Below, piece by piece: positions 58,472 through 64,000 of a DNA stretch of 64,000 nt; the first letter of the stretch is position 1; the number at the start of each line of letters is the position of its first letter. The DNA lies in assembly GCF_000478825.2 (NCBI RefSeq), contig NZ_CP007542.1:3224001-3288000 (forward strand), written 5' to 3'. Position numbers and translations under genes: made by a program. Origin of the DNA: Synechocystis sp. PCC 6714 (GTDB lineage Bacteria > Cyanobacteriota > Cyanobacteriia > Cyanobacteriales > Microcystaceae). The notes below the pieces were generated by a model, which saw only the letters and a program-made list of their open reading frames with translations, made no database searches and was not told the DNA's origin.

Positions 58472-59281
58472 TTAAGGTTTGCTGACGGTTACCTTTTCCT
58501 CAGCAACTTGGGGGCGTAGTCGAATGCTGGGACTGTCGGCATTGGTGAGGTCAATAAACAGTAAACGTTCTTTGGGTACCCGACTGGGCAAATTCTGCAT
58601 TTTTTCCAACACTTGCAGTTTCCGTTCAAATTGGGAGAGGTCGGAACCAAGAAAAACCAAACCCAAATCCGTTGTCAAACTAATGTTAGTAGGATTATTG
58701 CCATTAATAATGCGGATGTTGACGGGGGATTGTTGGATTCGGACCTGGTGGGTTTGCCAAAAGCTACGGTATTGGGAGCCATAGCCCAGAAATTGCGGAG
58801 TTTGGGGCAGGGCATTCCGTACCTGCTGACTATAAAGGGTGGCTGGAATGTAGTTACCATTTCCGTCTAAATAGCCTAAACCTTGGTCCGCCACGGCGAT
58901 CGCCACTGGTTGTCGTTCCTGCACCGCCACATTTACTTGGGCTGGCAATAATTGTCGGGTCACTTCCACTTTCAACAGGGCTGGATTTTTGGCCAGTTCA
59001 TCCCCCAAAGCTTGGGTGGAGAGTTGCCAAATTGCCTGGGGATATTCCAAGTCTAAATCTTCGTATAACGTTTCCCTAGAAACTAATTTATTGCCCAAAA
59101 ACTCCACTTGGCGATTGGAGCGAATAGACCATTCCGGCCAACTCATCATCCACACCATGCCCCCCGTCAAACCGCAGACACAGACAAATTGCCAGCAGGA
59201 GCGTAGGCGCTTCCAACGCCTCTGCCACATCAGTTGTTCCCGGCGATCTTTCAGGGAGTCAGACACAACTAAATCCGTCAT
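58472..59281 (-). CDS. ftsQ: Cell division protein FtsQ/DivIB
   Basis: 269 residues. A short basic cytoplasmic part is followed by one membrane span (FVCVCGLTGGMVWMMSW, about residues 33-49). A periplasmic POTRA domain (VEFLGNKLVSRETLYEDL) and a beta domain (IRIINGNNPTNISLTTDLG) follow. It connects the FtsBL/FtsW wall-synthesis machinery to the ring. The ftsQ-ftsZ order is the ancestral one, without FtsA, which cyanobacteria lack. Confidence 0.88.
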   Translation of the reverse strand: MTDLVVSDSLKDRREQLMWQRRWKRLRSCWQFVCVCGLTGGMVWMMSWPEWSIRSNRQVEFLGNKLVSRETLYEDLDLEYPQAIWQLSTQALGDELAKNPALLKVEVTRQLLPAQVNVAVQERQPVAIAVADQGLGYLDGNGNYIPATLYSQQVRNALPQTPQFLGYGSQYRSFWQTHQVRIQQSPVNIRIINGNNPTNISLTTDLGLVFLGSDLSQFERKLQVLEKMQNLPSRVPKERLLFIDLTNADSPSIRLRPQVAEEKVTVSKP

Positions 59282-59395
59282 GGGAGTTCAATAACCATCA
59301 TCTCTGAAATGTTATAACCTAGGAATCAAGGACTCTAAGCACCGCCCTAGGGTTTATTTTCTTAATCAATCTTCACCAACTGTCCGGTAAATCCC

Positions 59396-60667
59396 ATGTT
59401 TAAACAAAAACGCAGTCTGATTTTGGGAACTACAGCTCTGTTATTAACAACGGTGGCGGTGACTGGGGTTGGGTTGCGACTTGCCCGCTCCCAGGGCTAC
59501 TTACAGGATAATCCCAAGGAGTTGGTGGACGAAGTTTGGCAGATTGTCAACCGCACCTATGTAGATGGTACTTTCAACGGTGAGGATTGGGTAGCGGTTC
59601 GTCAGGACTATCTCAAGCGGGATTACAGCAACCAGGAAGAAGCCTACGCTGCCATCCGGGAAATGCTGGAGAAGTTGAATGACCCCTACACCCGCTTCAT
59701 GTCCCCTGATGAATTTCAATCTATGCGTATTGATACCTCTGGGGAACTAACTGGGGTGGGCATTCAAATCACCCAAGACCAAGATACGAAGAAGATCGTT
59801 GTGGTGGCCCCCATTGAAGATACCCCCGCCTACAATGCTGGCATCCTTTCCAAAGATGTAATCACTAAAATTGACGGCAAATCCACCGATGGTATGGAAG
59901 TGGATGACGCAGTGAAGTTGATTCGGGGTAAGCCAGGCACCGATGTAGTGCTCACCATTGAGCGGGAAGGCCAGGCGATCGAATATCCTTTGACTCGGAC
60001 TTTAATTGAAATCCATCCGGTGCGGGCCCAAGTCGAAGATATTAACGGGGCCAGGGTTGGTTATATCCGTCTAAATCAGTTCAGTGCCCAGGCTTCGGAA
60101 GAAATGCGCCAAGCAGTGCAGAAGTTAGAAAAAGAGAATGTGGTGGGCTACATTTTTGATCTCCGCTCTAACCCCGGTGGCCTACTTTATTCCAGTGTGG
60201 ATATTGCCCGTATTTGGTTGGATGAAGGGGGCATTGTTTCCACCGTCGATCGCCGGGGAGAAGTGGAGCAACAAAGTGCGAACAAACGGCAGTTGAGTAA
60301 CCGTCCCCTGGTGGTGTTGGTGGATGGTGGTTCCGCCAGTGCCAGTGAAATTGTTTCTGGAGCTTTACAGGATAATCAACGGGCGGTCATTGTGGGCACT
60401 AAAACCTTTGGTAAGGGATTAGTACAATCAGTGCGGGAACTGGGGGATGGTTCGGGGATGGCGGTGACGATCGCCAAATATCTGACCCCCAATGGTCGGG
60501 ACATTAATAAACATGGCATTGACCCCGATGTGGAAGTGGAGCTCACCGACGCTCAGCGGAAGGAACTACAGCAAAATCGGGAAAAAGTAGGCACCCTTGA
60601 AGACCCCCAATTTGCCAAAGCCTATGAAGTGCTGATGCAACAGGTGAACAAAACCGCTTCCAAGTAG
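59396..60667 (+). CDS. ctpC: Carboxyl-terminal processing protease (S41)
   Basis: 423 residues. A signal/anchor (LILGTTALLLTTVAVTGVG) precedes an N-terminal helical part, a PDZ domain at about 105-190 (GELTGVGIQI, GKSTDGMEVDDAV) and the S41 catalytic core. The Ser-Lys dyad is Ser in DGGSASASEIVSG and Lys in GTKTFGKGLVQ. Cyanobacterial Ctp enzymes trim proteins in the lumen or periplasm; CtpA matures D1, and this one resembles CtpC or CtpB more than CtpA as I recall, so the paralogue letter is uncertain. Confidence 0.85.
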   Translation: MFKQKRSLILGTTALLLTTVAVTGVGLRLARSQGYLQDNPKELVDEVWQIVNRTYVDGTFNGEDWVAVRQDYLKRDYSNQEEAYAAIREMLEKLNDPYTRFMSPDEFQSMRIDTSGELTGVGIQITQDQDTKKIVVVAPIEDTPAYNAGILSKDVITKIDGKSTDGMEVDDAVKLIRGKPGTDVVLTIEREGQAIEYPLTRTLIEIHPVRAQVEDINGARVGYIRLNQFSAQASEEMRQAVQKLEKENVVGYIFDLRSNPGGLLYSSVDIARIWLDEGGIVSTVDRRGEVEQQSANKRQLSNRPLVVLVDGGSASASEIVSGALQDNQRAVIVGTKTFGKGLVQSVRELGDGSGMAVTIAKYLTPNGRDINKHGIDPDVEVELTDAQRKELQQNREKVGTLEDPQFAKAYEVLMQQVNKTASK

Positions 60668-60708
60668 GTTCAACAACAAGCCCGTGAACTTCCATTTGGC
60701 AAAAGTCT

Positions 60709-61395
60709 ATGGTCCAAACTCCCCTGCCTTCCCTTGATTTTCCTGATTTATATCCGGAATCTGACGGTAAACCCATGGCCGACAATACCCTGCAGTACCA
60801 CTGGATTGTTCGTTTAGTGACTAATCTCAAACACCTATTTCAGGGAAAAGCAGTCTTTGTGGCTGGAGATTTACTCTGGTATCCCGAACAGGTGACAGCT
60901 CCCCCCGCTCCCTGTCAGGCTCCCGATGCCATGGTAATTATGGGACGACCTGATGGGGAACGACGCAGTTATAAGCAATGGGAGGAGGACAATATTGCCC
61001 CCCAAGTGGTGTTTGAAATTCTTTCTGAGAGCAACAGTGCTAGGGAAATGCTCCACAAACAAATGTTTTATCGGCGGTATGGAGTGTTGGAAATGTTCTT
61101 CTACGATCCAGAATCCCACGACTTTTGGGGTCAAGTGCGTTCCCATGCAGATGCAGAATTTGAAACTATTATCCCCCTCAACTTTCCCTGGACTTCGCCA
61201 ATCTTAGGAGTTCGCTTTGAAATGTTTGCCGATGGCTTGAAACTATTTTTTCCCAATGGAGAGCCATTTAAAGATCCGGAAACCCTTTTTGAGGAAAGGG
61301 ATAGAGCTCAACAAGCACTGGATCAAGCGGAGCAAGAACGGGACCGGGCCTTTGCCAAATTGCGGGAATTGGGCATTGATCCCTCTACGCTGTGA
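60709..61395 (+). CDS. Uma2 family protein with a C-terminal coiled coil
   Basis: 228 residues. The Uma2 (DUF820) fold is recognisable in APDAMVIMGRPDGERR, APQVVFEILSES and MLHKQMFYRRYGVLEMFFYDPE, which carry the Asp, Glu and Lys positions of the PD-(D/E)XK site. A coiled coil (ERDRAQQALDQAEQERDRAF) ends the protein, a common extension in cyanobacterial Uma2 proteins. It follows ctpC by 41 bases. Role unknown. Confidence 0.85.
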   Translation: MVQTPLPSLDFPDLYPESDGKPMADNTLQYHWIVRLVTNLKHLFQGKAVFVAGDLLWYPEQVTAPPAPCQAPDAMVIMGRPDGERRSYKQWEEDNIAPQVVFEILSESNSAREMLHKQMFYRRYGVLEMFFYDPESHDFWGQVRSHADAEFETIIPLNFPWTSPILGVRFEMFADGLKLFFPNGEPFKDPETLFEERDRAQQALDQAEQERDRAFAKLRELGIDPSTL

Positions 61396-61494
61396 GGGAA
61401 TAATTAACCAGTGTTTAAACCCTGATTGTTTCGTGGTTAGTCAAACAGGCCGTGGAGAAGATTGAGGATTTTAGTTCGACTTTCTCCAGATTAC

Positions 61495-62412
61495 CTAGAT
61501 TTTTTCAGCCCAACGTAATTTGGCGGAGCGGGCCCGGGGATTTTCCCTTTGTTCTTCTTCCCCGGCAATAATGGGCTTTTTCGTTAGCACCCGCAGATTG
61601 TCCGCTTCCCGAAAACGATGTTTGACAATGCGGTCTTCCAAGCTGTGGAAACTTATGATGCCTAACTTGCCACCGGTTTTTAACCATTTAGGGGCCTGGG
61701 CAATGAATTTTTCTAGGGAACCTAATTCATCGTTCACTGCAATGCGTAAACCTTGGAAAGTTCTGGTGGCAGGGTGGATGCGGCCATGGCGATATTTCCC
61801 CGGCACCCAACAGGCGATCGCCTCGGCCAAATCTGTGGTGGTTTGAAAGGGACGTTGTTCGACAATTTGGCGAGCAATGCGGCGGGAAAGCCGTTCTTCG
61901 CCGTATTCATAAAAAATGCGGGCTAAATCTTTTTCTGACCAGTGGTTAATAATTTCAGCGGCGGTGAGCTCTTGGCTCTGGTCCATCCGCATATCCAAGG
62001 GAGCAGTGTGGCGAAAGCTAAAGCCCCGATCGCCTTGGTCAAGCTGGGGAGAACTAACACCCAAATCCGCCATAATGCCGTCAAATTGCTCCGGCTGACC
62101 GGGAAAATCAGCAAAGTTACCATGCCAGGTATTAATGATTATTCCCCGATTGTTGGTAACTAGCGGTTCTACGCGTTGCATTGCGGCGGCGATCGCCTGG
62201 GCATCCCGGTCGATCATAGTGAGAGAAAGGGGAATACCTAATTTCAGCAATCTTTCGCTGTGGCCCCCAGCTCCCACGGTGGCATCAAGGTAATGGCCGC
62301 CAGGCTTTGACTCCAATCCCTCCACCAAGGCCGTGGGCAAAACGCTAATGTGATGAAAGTCTGCCATCGCTGTTTGTTCTAAGTTCGTTCCTTCCATGGA
62401 TTTGGCTCCCAT
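61495..62412 (-). CDS. rsmH: 16S rRNA (cytosine-1402-N4)-methyltransferase RsmH
   Basis: 305 residues from ATG 62412; ATGs at 62397 and 62367 are also possible (the latter gives [11 protein letters not shown], close to the usual family start). SAM-binding [34 protein letters not shown] and the C-terminal [15 protein letters not shown] are diagnostic. It modifies C1402 in the ribosomal P site with RsmI. The old name is mraW, and in many bacteria it heads the division/wall cluster; here it stands near ftsQZ. Confidence 0.95.
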   Translation of the reverse strand: MGAKSMEGTNLEQTAMADFHHISVLPTALVEGLESKPGGHYLDATVGAGGHSERLLKLGIPLSLTMIDRDAQAIAAAMQRVEPLVTNNRGIIINTWHGNFADFPGQPEQFDGIMADLGVSSPQLDQGDRGFSFRHTAPLDMRMDQSQELTAAEIINHWSEKDLARIFYEYGEERLSRRIARQIVEQRPFQTTTDLAEAIACWVPGKYRHGRIHPATRTFQGLRIAVNDELGSLEKFIAQAPKWLKTGGKLGIISFHSLEDRIVKHRFREADNLRVLTKKPIIAGEEEQRENPRARSAKLRWAEKI

Positions 62413-62544
62413 CTACGTCCCCACAAGATCCCGCTTTCCCAGGGTACCAGCCCCCACGGAACTTATCCCCGGCAAAGTAATTCAAACAGAAAATGCAAAC
62501 CATCAGGATTTTGTCATCCTATTCACCCGAAAGCGACTAGGCGC

Positions 62545-63021
62545 ATGGTTATTAGCTCACGTCCCTTAAGCGGCTTGAACGGTGTTCTGAGTCGACTTTT
62601 TATTGCCAATACTCTCGCCTTCCTCGGTTTATTTGGGGGAATGGTGCCGGAGGTGAGTTGGCACCCCACGGCCCTTGTCTTTCGCTGGTCGGCCTATTCC
62701 CAGGAATTTTCCCCCGAGAGCATCAATCACTATGCTAAAGCGGTGTTAGCCATTGAAGTAGAACGGAAAAAAGCATTTGAGGAAATTCAAACCCTCATTG
62801 GCCGGGTTCCCCCCCAACTTACCTGCACCAATCGGGACAGTATCCGCAAGTTACCCCGCAACGCCCAGGCGATCGCCGTTAATTTTTGCAATCGTTCCAA
62901 ACAAATTGCCGAAGAAAGTGGCCTAAAACCAGGGGAATTTAATCGCATTACCGAAGCCGCCAGGAACAATGCTAACCTCAAAACCCAAATCCAGCGGGCC
63001 ATCATTAATTTACGCCGCTAG
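62545..63021 (+). CDS. DUF4168 secreted protein
   Basis: 158 residues. A hydrophobic stretch (LFIANTLAFLGLFGGMVP) near the N-terminus looks like a signal or anchor. The mature part has SPESINHYAKAVLAIEVERKKAFEEIQTLIG and later FNRITEAARNNANLKTQI, in short helices, matching DUF4168 proteins found across cyanobacteria and proteobacteria. Function unknown; two Cys in the middle (LTCTNRD, VNFCNRS) could form a disulphide. It is 51 bases ahead of ureE. Confidence 0.8.
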   Translation: MVISSRPLSGLNGVLSRLFIANTLAFLGLFGGMVPEVSWHPTALVFRWSAYSQEFSPESINHYAKAVLAIEVERKKAFEEIQTLIGRVPPQLTCTNRDSIRKLPRNAQAIAVNFCNRSKQIAEESGLKPGEFNRITEAARNNANLKTQIQRAIINLRR

Positions 63022-63072
63022 TACTCGATAAATTTTCACCCAAACCCCTGATTTAAAATTCTTTGAACCTCT

Positions 63073-63501
63073 ATGGTGATTTTTGATCATCGCCTAGAAA
63101 CAACCTCTGAAACTGCGACTTGGCAATTACCCCTCACCGCTGAGGAACGTTCCCGCACCCGTTATCGTTTTGATAAACCTGGCTTTCCGTCCCTATTTAT
63201 CCAATTGCCCAGGGGAACTTTTTTATGCCCAGGGGATTACCTGGGCTCTCCCACAGGGGAAACCCTAGCTATCCTTGCCGCAGAAGAATCCTTGTTCCAC
63301 GTCACCAGTGGCGATCGCCTAACCCTGTTGCAAGCCGCCTACCATTTGGGCAATCGCCATGTGCCATTGGAAATCAACTTGGATTATTTGCGATTGGCAC
63401 CGGATCCAGTCCTAGGGGAGATGCTCCGGGGTCTAGGGCTAACGGTGACGGAAATAACTGCACCTTTTTTTCCAGAACGGGGGGCATTCCACAGCCATTA
63501 G
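63073..63501 (+). CDS. ureE: Urease accessory protein UreE
   Basis: 142 residues. The C-terminal nickel-binding metallochaperone domain has LLQAAYHLGNRHVPLEI and ends in GAFHSH, with His residues to hold Ni. The N-terminal half is the peptide-binding domain. It delivers nickel to UreG/UreDF for urease activation. No other urease gene is in the window; dispersed urease genes are normal for Synechocystis. An IS200/IS605 relic follows directly. Confidence 0.88.
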   Translation: MVIFDHRLETTSETATWQLPLTAEERSRTRYRFDKPGFPSLFIQLPRGTFLCPGDYLGSPTGETLAILAAEESLFHVTSGDRLTLLQAAYHLGNRHVPLEINLDYLRLAPDPVLGEMLRGLGLTVTEITAPFFPERGAFHSH

Positions 63502-63596
63502 GATGGTTTTTTGCCCTTAAATAGACATTCCTAGCAACTTTGCCCAAGAAAATCAAGCCATTCGCTACAATGTTTCAATCAGAAAAATGAGTTTAA

Positions 63597-63927
63597 CGCC
63601 CCGTCCTTTAGGGCGGCTTTGCATTAACATTGAAATACCAAGCACGAAAACCAAGTGTTTGGTATCGCACCTCGAAAACTAGGCTTAGGGGGTTCTTGCC
63701 AGAAAGGCTTGGTAAGGTAAAAAGTCTAAGCACCAAGTACCAAAAGCATTTTGCTGAAACCGTACCGTGGGACACACGGGATCGGGCCTCTGAAATGGGG
63801 CGAAAGTCTGTGGACTCTGTGTAAGGCAGTACATGGTTTTTGACTGTGGTATGCGGCGGTGAATGAAGCAGAAACTTAAATCGTGAGGTTTAGGAATTCC
63901 CTGGCTTTGGCCGGGGGAGGATGTCAA
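63597..63927 (+). mobile_element. Decayed IS200/IS605-type element with tnpB-like tail
   Basis: The right end is well preserved: GGAATTCC at 63893-63900, a hairpin CCCTGGC-TTTG-GCCGGGG, then AGGATGTCAA ending at 63927. It is preceded by a frame (NEAET, stop, IVRFRNSLALA) that reads like the last residues of cyanobacterial TnpB. Further upstream, fragments such as TVGHTGS resemble the TnpB C-terminal linker, broken by stops. A second hairpin CGCCC/GGGCG lies at 63597-63611. No transposase is intact. From 63928 to the window end I see nothing I can name. Confidence 0.5.
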
Positions 63928-64000
63928 GAAGTAAAGTAAACTGACTGGCAACAACTTTGCGTTGGCCGTTCCCGACTCTGTTCCCAATGCTTTCTGTAAC

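Overview
The window reads as a chromosome segment of a unicellular cyanobacterium very close to Synechocystis sp. PCC 6803. Three things point there: many HIP1 palindromes (GCGATCGC), cyanobacterial marker proteins (ferredoxin-thioredoxin reductase variable chain, GuaB3, Ccs1, NrtC with a fused binding domain, NarB, DUF1816, DUF1830), and protein sequences that match PCC 6803 homologues as I remember them. Several gene blocks that I remember as separate in PCC 6803 are neighbours here. That suggests a related strain or a rearranged chromosome, but it rests on memory only.

Layout. 1-7 kb: an extracytoplasmic propeller-like protein, GuaB3, a sugar-type ABC permease, a TspO-like protein, a receiver-histidine kinase hybrid, a small membrane protein and a PatD-like protein. 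7-17 kb: RelA/SpoT, S-adenosylhomocysteinase, an unknown conserved protein, FtrV, a parvulin isomerase, a kinase/P-loop fusion and glutamyl-tRNA synthetase. 17-29 kb: a thioesterase for phylloquinone synthesis, an export-type adaptor plus ABC transporter, Ccs1, KatG, Hsp33 and acetolactate synthase with a zinc-ribbon tail. 29-38 kb: a Uma2 protein, a subtilase with an altered triad, aspartate aminotransferase, citrate synthase, SixA, an alpha/beta hydrolase, carboxynorspermidine synthase, ThiS and NatD. 38-46 kb: a co-directional run with TlyA, IspD, fructose-1,6-bisphosphatase, sucrose-phosphate phosphatase, a STAS protein, Mini-III, RlmB-like methylase, DUF1816 and CysS. 46-54.5 kb: the minus-strand nitrate operon nrtABCD-DUF1830-narB. 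54.5-63.5 kb: TrpD2-like, phosphoglycerate mutase family, RlpA-like, FtsZ, FtsQ, a C-terminal processing protease, a second Uma2 protein, RsmH, DUF4168 and UreE.

How the genes work together. The nitrate block encodes ABC import (NrtA-D) and ferredoxin-dependent reduction (NarB) as one likely transcript, with two dyads upstream of nrtA that resemble NtcA and LysR-type sites. FtsZ and FtsQ form a divisome pair, with an RlpA-like wall protein beside them. Fructose-bisphosphatase and sucrose-phosphate phosphatase sit together at the exit from the Calvin cycle to sucrose. Mini-III and the RlmB-like methylase form a 23S rRNA maturation pair.

The window is almost all housekeeping. I found no CRISPR array, tRNA, rRNA, prophage or complete transposon. 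The least explained material lies in the intergenic DNA: a pair of 95-bp MITE-like elements (about 89% identical, no indels), IS200/IS605-type terminal hairpins after the stop codons of hslO and thiS, a decayed tnpB-like tail at the right edge, a transposase relic between cysS and narB, and a well-formed ribosome binding site in front of an 18-codon frame that overlaps the hybrid kinase start. Start codons are my choice from ATG/GTG/TTG position and nearby Shine-Dalgarno sequence; several are uncertain, as noted.
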